The notes under the pieces were generated by a model. The model saw only the letters and a list, made by a program, of their open reading frames with translations, was not told where the DNA came from and did no database searches. Made by a program: the position numbers and the translations under genes. From Persicirhabdus sediminis (GTDB lineage Bacteria; Verrucomicrobiota; Verrucomicrobiia; Verrucomicrobiales; Akkermansiaceae), in contig NZ_JAENIM010000009.1 in NCBI RefSeq assembly GCF_016595495.1, positions 1 through 64,000 of the forward strand: 64,000 nt of DNA. The letters are read 5' to 3'. Of this stretch, positions 51,570 through 59,308 are shown in pieces (position 1 is the stretch's first letter; the number at the start of each line of letters is the position of its first letter).

Positions 51570-51935
51570 TTAGGGTGTCAGTTGGGCCACTGCCTTTCGG
51601 GCAGTCTCCTCCACATAGAGTGGATCGGCTGGCAGTACTTTTTCGATGGCATGCACCGGAATGTCAACCAACTCGGAACCAGTACCTTCCAGCTCAGCAC
51701 GGATGCGGTACAAATTGAGCTTTCTATCAATCTTCACCTGCACGCTGTTAATCGAGTCGTCATTCTCATCAATGTTCATTTTGATCTGCTCGATCTCTCG
51801 CTGTACAATGACTTGGCTGTTTTTTAACCAAACGTGAAACATACCACCTCCGCATAATGCGATGGCAGCTACAATCAAGATGGTCATTTCTAACCAGCTC
51901 AAATTTTTTCTCTTAGAATGTTTTCTAACGTTCAT
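51570..51935 (-). CDS. ftsL: FtsL-like bitopic division protein
   Basis: A 121-residue protein with a basic cytoplasmic start (NVRKHSKRKNLSWLE), one membrane helix (about 17-37) and a periplasmic helical segment with heptad-like spacing (VIVQREIEQIKMNIDENDDSINSVQVKIDRKL). FtsL sequences are poorly conserved; the call rests on topology and on position between rsmH and ftsI, where ftsL always lies. FtsL with FtsB activates the FtsW-FtsI complex. The C-terminal 45 residues are longer than in most FtsL proteins. Confidence 0.75.
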   Translation of the reverse strand: MNVRKHSKRKNLSWLEMTILIVAAIALCGGGMFHVWLKNSQVIVQREIEQIKMNIDENDDSINSVQVKIDRKLNLYRIRAELEGTGSELVDIPVHAIEKVLPADPLYVEETARKAVAQLTP

Positions 51936-51941
51936 CTAATA

Positions 51942-52868
51942 TTAAATTTTTTCAATCACACGAAGCTTTGAACTACGTGCTCTAGGGTTGCTTTTACATT
52001 CCTCATCGCTGGGGGCGACGGGCTTACGGGTTATTTGCTTGAATGCGTAATCTGGGTTTGGTCGCGGCTCTGGCCATTCCTTCTTATCGACGGTAGGCAT
52101 GGAGACGTGGCGCATGAATTGTTTGACCATGCGGTCTTCTAGGCTGTGGAAGGTGATTACTACGAGTCGGCCACCTGGTTTAAGAAGGTCGCTAGCTGCA
52201 TGTAACAATCGCTCTAGCACGCCAAGTTCATCATTCACTGCGATGCGCAGTGCCTGGAAAGTACGTGTGGCTGGATGTTTTTTGCCGCCGCGAGGCAGCA
52301 CAGAAGCAATACAGTCAGCCAGCTCGCTAGTGCGGCTAAATGGCTGCTCAGCACGGCGGCTAACAATCGCTCTAGCAATGCGGCGCGATGCTTTCTCTTC
52401 GCCGTATTTGTAAATGACGTTAGCTAGATCTTCCTCACCCCATGTATTACAGATATCAGCAGCGGTTTCGCCAGCATCGGCATTCATGCGCATGTCTAGC
52501 GGGCCATCATTCATGAATGAAAAACCACGCTCTGCGTAGTTGAGTTGCTCAGAAGAAACACCAATATCCACTAAGATAGAGTCTACCTTCTCAATGCCTT
52601 GCTCAGCTAACAAATCTGCCATTTCGGCAAAGTTTCCAGCTACAGCTGTGAACTGGTCCCCGTAGGAGGCCAAGCGCTTACTCGCATATGCTCGAGCCTG
52701 AGCGTCTTGATCGATACCAATGACACGTGCTCCCCCTGCGAGCAATGCACTGGAATGTCCCCCACCTCCTAGGGTCCCATCCACGCAAATTTTGCCCACG
52801 GCAGGAGCCATGAAGTGAATGGTTTCTTTAAATAATACTGGTACGTGATAGTCGCTTGCTCCCTCCAT
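51942..52868 (-). CDS. rsmH: 16S rRNA m4C1402 methyltransferase (RsmH/MraW)
   Basis: A 308-residue SAM-dependent methyltransferase acting on cytidine 1402 of 16S rRNA. Signatures are YHVPVLFKETIHF, DGTLGGGGHSSALL (SAM loop), VDSILVDIGVSSEQLNYAERGFSF, GPLDMRM, TFQALRIAVNDELG and VITFHSLEDRMVKQFM. The frame is open to 52991. The ATG at 52868 is preferred because it gives the family's normal start and is preceded by GGAGGAGAG, one of the few clear Shine-Dalgarno sequences in the window. A structured leader lies between mraZ and this start. Confidence 0.95.
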   Translation of the reverse strand: MEGASDYHVPVLFKETIHFMAPAVGKICVDGTLGGGGHSSALLAGGARVIGIDQDAQARAYASKRLASYGDQFTAVAGNFAEMADLLAEQGIEKVDSILVDIGVSSEQLNYAERGFSFMNDGPLDMRMNADAGETAADICNTWGEEDLANVIYKYGEEKASRRIARAIVSRRAEQPFSRTSELADCIASVLPRGGKKHPATRTFQALRIAVNDELGVLERLLHAASDLLKPGGRLVVITFHSLEDRMVKQFMRHVSMPTVDKKEWPEPRPNPDYAFKQITRKPVAPSDEECKSNPRARSSKLRVIEKI

Positions 52869-52923
52869 ATTTCTCTCTCCTCCGCTCCCCGCTGATTTTG
52901 TTTCAGATGCAAACCAAAGGGCA

Positions 52924-52963
52924 CCGCAAGCCCGTCGTCCCTCCCAAGGATCGGAACTTGCGG
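52924..52963 (-). ncRNA. Nested hairpin in the mraZ-rsmH spacer
   Basis: On the minus strand CCGCAAG pairs perfectly with CTTGCGG over a 26-nt interior that itself contains CCG/CGG and CCT/AGG pairs, giving a long bulged stem. It ends 55 nt before the rsmH ATG. It may be a structured leader controlling rsmH or a weak attenuator; no T-run follows it. Confidence 0.4.
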
Positions 52964-53024
52964 TAGCCAGCTTTAGTTTAGTCAACAACATGTCAGTATT
53001 GCATCTATCACAGTAAATTTTCGT

Positions 53025-53486
53025 TTAGAAGAATCCCAGCTCGTCGTTGATGCCCTCCAGTGCTTTGTCTTCTTTCTGGAGAACTTCTTCGTACTTGCTA
53101 GGTTGGTAAATCTCAAAGTAAGCCCCGCGGCCTACTAAGACGACTTCGCCGCCGGGTTCGATTTCAAATCTCTCACAGCAGGCTTTAGGAATGAGCATCT
53201 TGCCCTGAGTTCCAACAGACACCTTCAAGCAGCTCGCAAATAGTTTGCCGCGGTACTGGCGTTTTTGGGCGGTGCTCCAGCCCTCGAGCTCGTCAATGGC
53301 CTGAACCATGCCTTCGAACTCAGTTTCTGTTAACACCTTGATGGTTGGAATCTCCAAACAAGATGAGTGTAATAAACGCAGTGTTCCAGATGTGGCCATA
53401 CGCCAATCCGCAGGCACAGACACCCTGCACTTTGGATCGAGCTTATGGTCAAAAACGCCCTCAAGGCTATGTTCCAGCACACTCAT
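53025..53486 (-). CDS. mraZ: Transcriptional regulator MraZ
   Basis: A 153-residue MraZ protein of two tandem AbrB-like swapped-hairpin domains (FDHKLDPKCRVSVPADWR near 13-30, and KVSVGTQGKMLIPKACCERFEI near 88-110). MraZ forms a ring and binds repeats in its own promoter to control the division and wall cluster. The KCR in place of the usual KGR in the first domain is unusual. The ATG at 53486 is preferred; a GTG two codons earlier (53492) is also open. Five MraZ boxes lie directly upstream. Confidence 0.95.
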   Translation of the reverse strand: MSVLEHSLEGVFDHKLDPKCRVSVPADWRMATSGTLRLLHSSCLEIPTIKVLTETEFEGMVQAIDELEGWSTAQKRQYRGKLFASCLKVSVGTQGKMLIPKACCERFEIEPGGEVVLVGRGAYFEIYQPSKYEEVLQKEDKALEGINDELGFF

Positions 53487-53488
53487 TA

Positions 53489-53542
53489 GCACTCACACTC
53501 ACTCTGAAGCACTTTAATACACTTAAGTACACTTTGGGTCAA
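53489..53542 (-). promoter_or_regulatory. mraZ promoter with five MraZ boxes
   Basis: Reading on the minus strand, -35 TTGACC (53542-53537), a 17-bp spacer and -10 TATTAA (53519-53514) form a good sigma-70 promoter. Five 7-mers AAAGTGT, TAAGTGT, AAAGTGC, AGAGTGA and TGAGTGC lie at 53535-53529, 53525-53519, 53515-53509, 53505-53499 and 53495-53489, each separated by exactly 3 nt. This matches the direct repeats bound by MraZ in other bacteria. The boxes overlap the spacer, -10 and leader, so binding should repress. The last box ends 2 nt before the ATG. Confidence 0.9.
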
Positions 53543-53677
53543 TCTCGTTTTTACTATGACTCACAGCGAGTTAGGACTTTTCTAGCACACCTAGACTTTT
53601 CAAGATATCTTCAGCGGTGTACCAAAGTGCACCAATCCATTGCACCGTAAGCAATCCCACCATCCACTAACGTAATC

Positions 53678-54802
53678 ATGGCCAAAAAAACTAAACCTTT
53701 TACTAACACAAAAAAAATTCCTATTTTGGTTAGTGAATATACAAGCACACTCGATCACGTCAGAGGAAAAGGCACGGGAATCCAACTAATGGAGCTAGAT
53801 TTATCCACCGGAGAGCTATTTCACCTACGCCAGCTAGCTAAGTTAGAGAACCCCTCATACATGAGTCTATCACACAACAATAGCCATCTTTACGCCATCA
53901 GCGAGGTGTGCGAATTCCGAGGCAAGAGAGATGGCAAAATCACTAGCTACCAGCTAAGCAACCCCAACAGCAACATGGAACTGATAGAAATGCAACAATG
54001 CAGCTCACACGGCGCTGGCCCAGCTTATTGCAGACCCTCACTAGATGACTCCACCCTACTCAATGTTAATTACGTTCACGAAAACCTAACCACTCACCCA
54101 ATCCTAGCTGACGGCACAATCAACACTCCATCTAGCAACATCCAGCTAGAAGGCAACGGACCCATTAGACAGCGACAAGAACAAGCACACCCACACGCTA
54201 TCAACCAAAACCCGCACGACCAACTCGTCTATCTATGCGATCTCGGCAGCGACTCACTCATTCGCTATCAGCTAGACACATCTAGCCAGGTTGACTTTTT
54301 CGACAAACTCAAGCTTCCAGCTGGCAGCGGACCGCGACACATCGTCTATCACCCGCAGCTAAACTATAGCTACATCTCGCTAGAACTTAGTTCACAGCTC
54401 GCAACCATTCACCACTCAGCCTCACCAAATGACACCAAAGTATGCGATCTATCAGCAGCAAGCTCAGCTAACAACGATGTCAATTTCCCATCTGAGCTCA
54501 CCCTCACGATCGACGGAAAATTCCTCTACCTAGCCAACCGCGGCGCTAACACCATCAGCTTATTTAGCTTAGATAACCCAGCCAAACCTGAGCTAGTAGA
54601 ATCGATCGACTGCGGCGGCACCACTCCACGCCACATCGCCCTGAGCCCTAATGAAGAGTTTCTCATCGTCGCCAACCAGGACTCGGATGCTCTCGTTAGC
54701 TTTCAGCGCGATAAAACATCAGGCCGATTAATTCACGCCCACACCGTCGACCAACCAACTCCATGTTTTATCCTATTCCCAACTGAGAGCCCAGCCAGCT
54801 AG
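53678..54802 (+). CDS. Lactonase-family beta-propeller protein (Pgl/YbhE-like)
   Basis: A 374-residue seven-bladed propeller of the lactonase family (6-phosphogluconolactonase Pgl and carboxymuconate cyclase group). Typical blocks are YTSTLDHVRGKGTGIQLMELDLSTGEL, NPSYMSLSHNNSHLYAISE, QEQAHPHAINQNPHDQLVYLCDLGSDSLIRY, LPAGSGPRHIVYHP, and FPSELTLTIDGKFLYLANRGANTISLF followed by GGTTPRHIALSPNEEFLIVANQDSD. No signal peptide is seen, so it should be cytoplasmic. The true substrate may be 6-phosphogluconolactone or another lactone. Divergent from mraZ. Confidence 0.85.
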   Translation: MAKKTKPFTNTKKIPILVSEYTSTLDHVRGKGTGIQLMELDLSTGELFHLRQLAKLENPSYMSLSHNNSHLYAISEVCEFRGKRDGKITSYQLSNPNSNMELIEMQQCSSHGAGPAYCRPSLDDSTLLNVNYVHENLTTHPILADGTINTPSSNIQLEGNGPIRQRQEQAHPHAINQNPHDQLVYLCDLGSDSLIRYQLDTSSQVDFFDKLKLPAGSGPRHIVYHPQLNYSYISLELSSQLATIHHSASPNDTKVCDLSAASSANNDVNFPSELTLTIDGKFLYLANRGANTISLFSLDNPAKPELVESIDCGGTTPRHIALSPNEEFLIVANQDSDALVSFQRDKTSGRLIHAHTVDQPTPCFILFPTESPAS

Positions 54803-54805
54803 AAT

Positions 54806-55129
54806 CTAGCTAGCCGGCAAAAATACAATGATTATCAGAAAACCCACAATCCCCAACAACACAGCAAGAAACAGCAAGCGCTGCAGCTTCAACAAGCGAA
54901 TCAATTTACCATCATCCGGCTCAGCCCAGCGAGATGAATTCATCGCAAAACGAATGTAGCACAGCGAAAAACCCATGCTATGCCTCATCAAAGATGGCGC
55001 CACCAACTTAGCGTGCAACTCAGCATCAATCTGCTTCAGACGAGCCTTCACTGCCAGCGTACAGAGAAATCCAGCCGACCATACAATTAGATAGATGGCC
55101 ATATAAACCACTAGAGTCACTATTTCCAC
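54806..55129 (-). CDS. Small two-helix membrane protein, unknown function
   Basis: A 107-residue protein with an N-terminal membrane helix (about 3-27) and a C-terminal one (about 84-105), joined by a cytoplasmic amphipathic region (AVKARLKQIDAELHAKLVAPSLMRHSMG...SRWAEPDDGKLIRLLKLQR). No family is recognised. It converges on the lactonase gene with 3 bp between stops and lies downstream of the rplT terminator, so it needs its own promoter. Confidence 0.6.
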   Translation of the reverse strand: MEIVTLVVYMAIYLIVWSAGFLCTLAVKARLKQIDAELHAKLVAPSLMRHSMGFSLCYIRFAMNSSRWAEPDDGKLIRLLKLQRLLFLAVLLGIVGFLIIIVFLPAS

Positions 55130-55200
55130 AAGCGTGACACTAACAAGAACGCCACCACCAACAAGAATAAATCAGCCGTTTCAGCCAGCCAGCTAGACAC

Positions 55201-55232
55201 AAAAAAGCCGAAGGTTTTCACCTTCGGCTTTT
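55201..55232 (-). terminator. Terminator of rpmI-rplT
   Basis: On the minus strand AAAAGCCGAAGG-tgaaaa-CCTTCGGCTTTTTT forms a strong hairpin ending in a T-run, 21 bp after the rplT stop. Confidence 0.9.
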
Positions 55233-55253
55233 AAATATTTGGAACCTAATTGG

Positions 55254-55622
55254 TTACGCAACTTTTGCTTCGAGAGCAGCCTTTGCTTGAGAAGCGAGGG
55301 CGTCGAATGCAGATGCGTCGTTAACAGCGAGGTCAGCAAGAATCTTGCGGTCAACTTCGATGTTAGCAGCCTTGAGGCCTTCCATGAAACGTGAGTAAGT
55401 CAACTCACGCTGACGAGCAGCGGCGTTGATACGAGCGATCCAGAGACGACGGAATGTTCCCTTACGCTTCTTACGGTCACGGTACTCATAGATACGAGCC
55501 TTACGGACAGCATCCTTAGCGTAACGGTACAGTTTTGAACGGAAGCCGCGGAATCCTTTTGCACGCTTGATTACGCGCTTACGACGCTTGCGACTAGCCG
55601 GGCTGTTTGTTGATCTTGGCAT
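55254..55622 (-). CDS. rplT: Large ribosomal subunit protein bL20
   Basis: A 122-residue bL20 with the full signature: RKRVIKRAKGFRGFRSKLYRYAKDAVRKARIYEYRDRKKRKGTFRRLWIARINAAARQ, then YSRFMEGLKAANIEVDRKILADLA. It binds 23S rRNA early in 50S assembly. Length is normal, with a slightly extended Ala-rich C-terminus. It lies 143 bp downstream of rpmI; that spacer contains a small hairpin (CCACTCG-ttatg-CGAGTGG, 55719-55737) that may serve in regulation. Confidence 0.97.
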   Translation of the reverse strand: MPRSTNSPASRKRRKRVIKRAKGFRGFRSKLYRYAKDAVRKARIYEYRDRKKRKGTFRRLWIARINAAARQRELTYSRFMEGLKAANIEVDRKILADLAVNDASAFDALASQAKAALEAKVA

Positions 55623-55765
55623 TTGGTCTTTTTAATTGGAATGAACAGTTTCTTCTCAATCCTTCCACAGTCTCGTTCATTCGACTCTACTAATAGCGTA
55701 GAATAGGCTGTGTGAAGGCCACTCGTTATGCGAGTGGGTGGCGTTGGCTTTCGCCGACTTATGGA

Positions 55766-55975
55766 TTAGGCGTGAGGAAGTGAGGCACGTACTGCCTTCA
55801 AATCTGCATCGGACACGAGAGTCGCCTTACCCAGATTGCGCTTACGCTTCTGGTTTTTCTTTGTAAGAATGTGGCGTTTCCCTTGCTTACGACGCAAAAT
55901 CTTCCCTGTGCCTGTCACCTTAAATCTCTTGGCGACGGCCTTCCGGGTCTTTGCTTTACCTGATGTTTTAGCCAT
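55766..55975 (-). CDS. rpmI: Large ribosomal subunit protein bL35
   Basis: A 69-residue, very basic protein with the bL35 pattern: KTRKAVAKRFKVTGTGKILRRKQGKRHILTKKNQKRKRNLGKATLVS. In most bacteria it lies between infC and rplT. Here rplT follows, but no infC precedes it; the upstream neighbour is a membrane-protein gene behind its own terminator. The mRNA must therefore start in the 390-bp gap at 55976-56367. Confidence 0.97.
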   Translation of the reverse strand: MAKTSGKAKTRKAVAKRFKVTGTGKILRRKQGKRHILTKKNQKRKRNLGKATLVSDADLKAVRASLPHA

Positions 55976-56367
55976 GGGGCGGCGAAGCTAGCCGTGAACT
56001 GATTTTTTGCAAGCCCATTCTTTAAAGAATTTACACAAAATCAACCACCCACTGAGAATAAACCAATTACACTTATAAAAATCATCAATAGCGACTTTTC
56101 CAGCTGAGTAAATGCACACTCAGCTGAAATCATCATAGCTATAAATAGCGATTCTAGCGTCACCCCACCTTCTGCTCAATAGAGACCAGAAAACGTATCT
56201 GCCGCCTAGCCACACTATATACTGGTTTTAGGAAATTTAAGCACCAGCCAAATACCAATCAACATATATATAGCAAGAGCTCCTTCACGGTAGCTATAAA
56301 TAGGAAATGTCGTCGCGTGGATAGCGTCCGAAAACCGCCAAGAAAACCGCCATACGCAGACAGACAC
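55976..56367. other. Gene-free region upstream of rpmI
   Basis: About 390 bp, A/T-rich, without a supported gene. It should contain the rpmI-rplT promoter. No conserved RNA structure was recognised by eye. Confidence 0.45.
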
Positions 56368-56392
56368 AAAAAAGGCCCAGCTATGCTGGGCC
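56368..56392 (-). terminator. Terminator downstream of the Cys-repeat membrane protein
   Basis: On the minus strand GGCCCAGC-ata-GCTGGGCC is followed by TTTTTT, about 100 bp after the stop codon of the gene at 56493. Confidence 0.85.
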
Positions 56393-56492
56393 TGATGGAT
56401 AATTTGGTTCTTTAGAAAGCAGATTTCAGCAAACTAGGTCTTTGCCTAGCAGGAAAAAACGCCCTCCCTAGTTAATAAAGCACTATAGAGGT

Positions 56493-57173
56493 TTACTCAG
56501 CTTCTACCGCAGCAGGCTGTGCGCTTGCATCACCAGCTTCCACTCCAGCAGCCGGAAGCTCAGCAGTAGCATTCTCACCGCAGCTGGACTTCTTCTCACC
56601 ACAGCTAGACTTTTTCTCGCCACAGCTGAACTTTTTCTCGCCACAGCTGGACTTTTTCTCGCCACAGCTGGACTTTTTCTCACCGCAGCTGGACTTCTTC
56701 TCACCACAGCTGGACTTCTTCTCACCACAGCTGGACTTCTTCTCGCCGCAGCTGGACTTTTTCTCACCACAGCTAGATTTCCCTTCACCGCAAGTACTGC
56801 GATCCGGGCAAGTGGCACAGCTACCGCCACTACAACCACCACTGCCAGCTGGAATCTCAGCGAGCGGACTCAATGAGGCAGCAGTCAGAATCGCCACAGG
56901 AACTAGCAAACCCAACCACATTTTTGCTGAGCTTTTTTTACAGGCGTAGTTAACGAGCCATTTGCGATGCAGCCACAGGTGCCAAACCACAAGGAAGCAG
57001 AGAACAATCCCTCCCCACAGGTGGATATCCTTCCACATCCCCTTGCCCAATCCCCACAGGCCAACGCTTTTACCAGCTGCGCCGTGTGGAAATTTCCATT
57101 CTAAAATCAAACCTGAAACTGCAATCAACAGCCCAAGTACGTACAAAATATAGTTTAAAACTCGCGCTAACAT
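56493..57173 (-). CDS. Membrane protein with Cys heptapeptide repeats (DUF4405-like)
   Basis: A 226-residue protein. Three membrane helices (about 5-24, 49-69 and 84-103) form a small DUF4405/cytochrome-b561-like core; His residues in DIHLWGGIVLCFLVVWHLWLHRKWLV could coordinate heme. After a Gly/Cys-rich linker (GGCSGGSCATCPDRSTC) come ten tandem heptapeptides CGEKKSS (first CGEGKSS, one CGEKKFS) ending in CGEN, then an Ala/Glu-rich tail. The repeat gives one Cys every seven residues, about eleven in all, on the probable periplasmic side. Metal binding or redox buffering is possible but unproven. I do not know a described protein with this repeat. Confidence 0.75.
   Translation of the reverse strand: MLARVLNYILYVLGLLIAVSGLILEWKFPHGAAGKSVGLWGLGKGMWKDIHLWGGIVLCFLVVWHLWLHRKWLVNYACKKSSAKMWLGLLVPVAILTAASLSPLAEIPAGSGGCSGGSCATCPDRSTCGEGKSSCGEKKSSCGEKKSSCGEKKSSCGEKKSSCGEKKSSCGEKKSSCGEKKFSCGEKKSSCGEKKSSCGENATAELPAAGVEAGDASAQPAAVEAE
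56575..56790 (-). repeat. 21-bp coding tandem repeat (CGEKKSS)
   Basis: Ten copies of a 21-bp unit encode the Cys heptapeptide. Copies differ at synonymous third positions (AAG/AAA, TGC/TGT-type changes), and the few replacements are G for K in the first and F for S in one, so the peptide is under selection and the array is not a very recent expansion. Confidence 0.85.
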
Positions 57174-57276
57174 AACAATCTAGCGATTTAAACTATCACC
57201 TCATCAATTACCAGATAGCAGATAAAACCGCAGCAAAACAACTGTATCCTAACGAATTAAAGCAATCGCGCGCCCG

Positions 57277-57782
57277 CTACTCACCATCAGTAGCCGATTC
57301 ATCGGCAGAAGACACTTCTTCTACTGGTTTCTCTTCTGCCTTGTCAGCTGCTGGCTCAGCCTTTTCAGGTTCAGGCAACCCCATCACCATCAGCTGCAAC
57401 ATATGCTCACCTTCAGCCAAGTTTAACTGAGGCGCAGTTAATAACATGCACATGACTTGCAAGCCAGAGATCTCCTTCGAAGTAAAGTTAGACATCGCTA
57501 ACAACTCCATCCCTTGAGCTTCAAGTGGCCCCTTAGCTCCTTCCATCATTTCATCGAGAATCTCGACTTCGCCCCAGCTATCACCAAGAAACTCCTTCAG
57601 TTGCTTTTTAATTTCAGCTGGATCTTTCTCCGTAGAATATCCCAAGACTCGCATGCCCATCATTTTGGTATCTACGATCTGTGCCTCGCCCGCAAATGCC
57701 TTTTCAAAATCAGGCACCTCAGCCGCTGAAGCTGCAAGCATCAGTGAACAATAGGCAAAATCATAGCGAGTTTTTTCATCAT
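57277..57782 (-). CDS. Exported acidic protein with apparently frameshifted signal peptide
   Basis: The intact frame runs 57741-57277 (154 residues from MLAASAAEVPDFEKAF), ending in a low-complexity acidic tail (EPEKAEPAADKAEEKPVEEVSSADESATDGE). An ATG pair at 57782/57779 starts a typical signal peptide in another frame that hits a stop after 13 codons. Adding one base in the T4 run (A57757-A57760 on the plus strand) joins the two into MKKLAMIF-AYCSLM-LAASAA, a clean Sec signal with an AxA-type site. Either a base was lost, or the run is read by slippage, or the sequence has an error. The mature domain is not recognised. Confidence 0.6.
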
Positions 57783-57923
57783 TAGATGAACCTATCCACA
57801 GTCATTTCACAACACAAGAAATAGTTAGAAACAAACGCAACAGCCGGCACCTCTTCTCCTGCTAATGAAATATGCCAAGCAATGACTATTGGCGTGAGCG
57901 AAAAGCTGTGCTAGGAAACACTT

Positions 57924-59291
57924 ATGAGAACTCTGATCAAAAATGCGCTGAAAAGCGAAACCGCTAGCGATAGCCTCACCATAAAAGGATGGGTGCGCAC
58001 TCGCCGTGATTCCAAAGCATTTTCATTTTTAGAAATCAACGACGGCAGCTGCATGGCTAACATGCAAGTCGTCGCCGACGCCGGCATCCCCGGCTATGAT
58101 CAAGTCAGCCAAATGACCACTGGCGCAGCAGTGGGCGTCACTGGTCAGCTGATAGAGTCTCCAGGCAAAGGTCAAAAATGGGAACTACACGCCAGCTCCA
58201 TCCAGCTGATAGGTGAAGCACCCGCTGATTTCCCACTGCAGAAAAAAGGCCACAGCCCTGAGTTCCTACGCTCTATCGCCCACTTGCGCCCGCGCACCAA
58301 CCTCTACGGCGCCACCTTCAGAATGCGTAGCCGACTCGCTCGCGCCATCCATAGATTCTTCGACGAGCGCGACTTTACCTACGTGCACACACCTATCATC
58401 ACAGCCTCAGATTGCGAGGGAGCTGGCGAGATGTTCCGCGTCACCACACTGGATCCAGCCAAAGCCGAAGCGCAAAAATTTGAAAACGACTTCTTCCAGA
58501 AATCTAGCTACCTCACCGTGAGCGGCCAGCTAGAAGGTGAAACATTCGCCACCGCTCTCTCCAACATCTACACTTTTGGCCCAACCTTCAGAGCGGAAAA
58601 CTCAAACACATCGCGCCACGCCGCTGAGTTCTGGATGGTGGAACCCGAGATCGCGTTTGCCGACCTCAATGATGATATGGACCTAGCTGAAGAATTTGTC
58701 CAATACCTCGTTAAAGACGCGTTAGAAAATAACGAAGGCGACCTCGAGATCTTTGCCAAGTTTGTCGACAAAGGACTCATCGAACGACTTGAATTTGTCG
58801 CCAACAAACCATTTGTCCGCTGCAGCTACACCGAGGCTGTGGACATCTTGTTAGCCAGCGAAGAAAAATTCGACTACCCAGTAGAATGGGGCGTCAACCT
58901 GCAGAGCGAACACGAACGCTACCTCACAGAAGTTCATTTCAAATCTCCGGTCACCGTGTACAACTATCCAAAAGACGTGAAGCCATTTTACATGCGCCTC
59001 AACGACGACGGCAAAACAGTAACCGCCATGGACCTGCTCGTCCCAGGCATTGGAGAGATCATCGGCGGTGCCCAGCGTGAAGAACGCTACGACCAACTGC
59101 TAGCTAACATGAAAGCGCACGATCTCAACATCGACGACTACAACTGGTACCTCGAGCTGAGAAAATATGGCAGCTGCCCACACGCTGGATTTGGCCTCGG
59201 ATTCGAGCGCATGCTCATGTTTATCACCGGCATGAAAAACATCCGCGACGTCATTCCATTTGCTAGAACACCCGGGAACTGCGAGTTCTAG
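57924..59291 (+). CDS. asnS: Asparaginyl-tRNA synthetase
   Basis: A 455-residue class IIb synthetase charging tRNA-Asn. The N-terminal OB-fold anticodon-binding domain (about 15-100; [31 protein letters not shown]) is followed by the catalytic core. Landmarks are [27 protein letters not shown] (motif 1 region), [24 protein letters not shown] (motif 2) and [30 protein letters not shown] (motif 3). [15 protein letters not shown] is the AsnRS rather than AspRS form. Length is normal. No gene on the same strand adjoins it, so it is probably monocistronic. Confidence 0.97.
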   Translation: MRTLIKNALKSETASDSLTIKGWVRTRRDSKAFSFLEINDGSCMANMQVVADAGIPGYDQVSQMTTGAAVGVTGQLIESPGKGQKWELHASSIQLIGEAPADFPLQKKGHSPEFLRSIAHLRPRTNLYGATFRMRSRLARAIHRFFDERDFTYVHTPIITASDCEGAGEMFRVTTLDPAKAEAQKFENDFFQKSSYLTVSGQLEGETFATALSNIYTFGPTFRAENSNTSRHAAEFWMVEPEIAFADLNDDMDLAEEFVQYLVKDALENNEGDLEIFAKFVDKGLIERLEFVANKPFVRCSYTEAVDILLASEEKFDYPVEWGVNLQSEHERYLTEVHFKSPVTVYNYPKDVKPFYMRLNDDGKTVTAMDLLVPGIGEIIGGAQREERYDQLLANMKAHDLNIDDYNWYLELRKYGSCPHAGFGLGFERMLMFITGMKNIRDVIPFARTPGNCEF

Positions 59292-59308
59292 ACCAACAAG
59301 CAATCAGC

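Noticed and set aside
56504-56842. 112-codon frame inside the Cys-repeat gene
   Set aside because: Another frame of the 21-bp repeat (a run of RRSPAVV-type units); the CGEKKSS frame has membrane helices and a terminator behind it.
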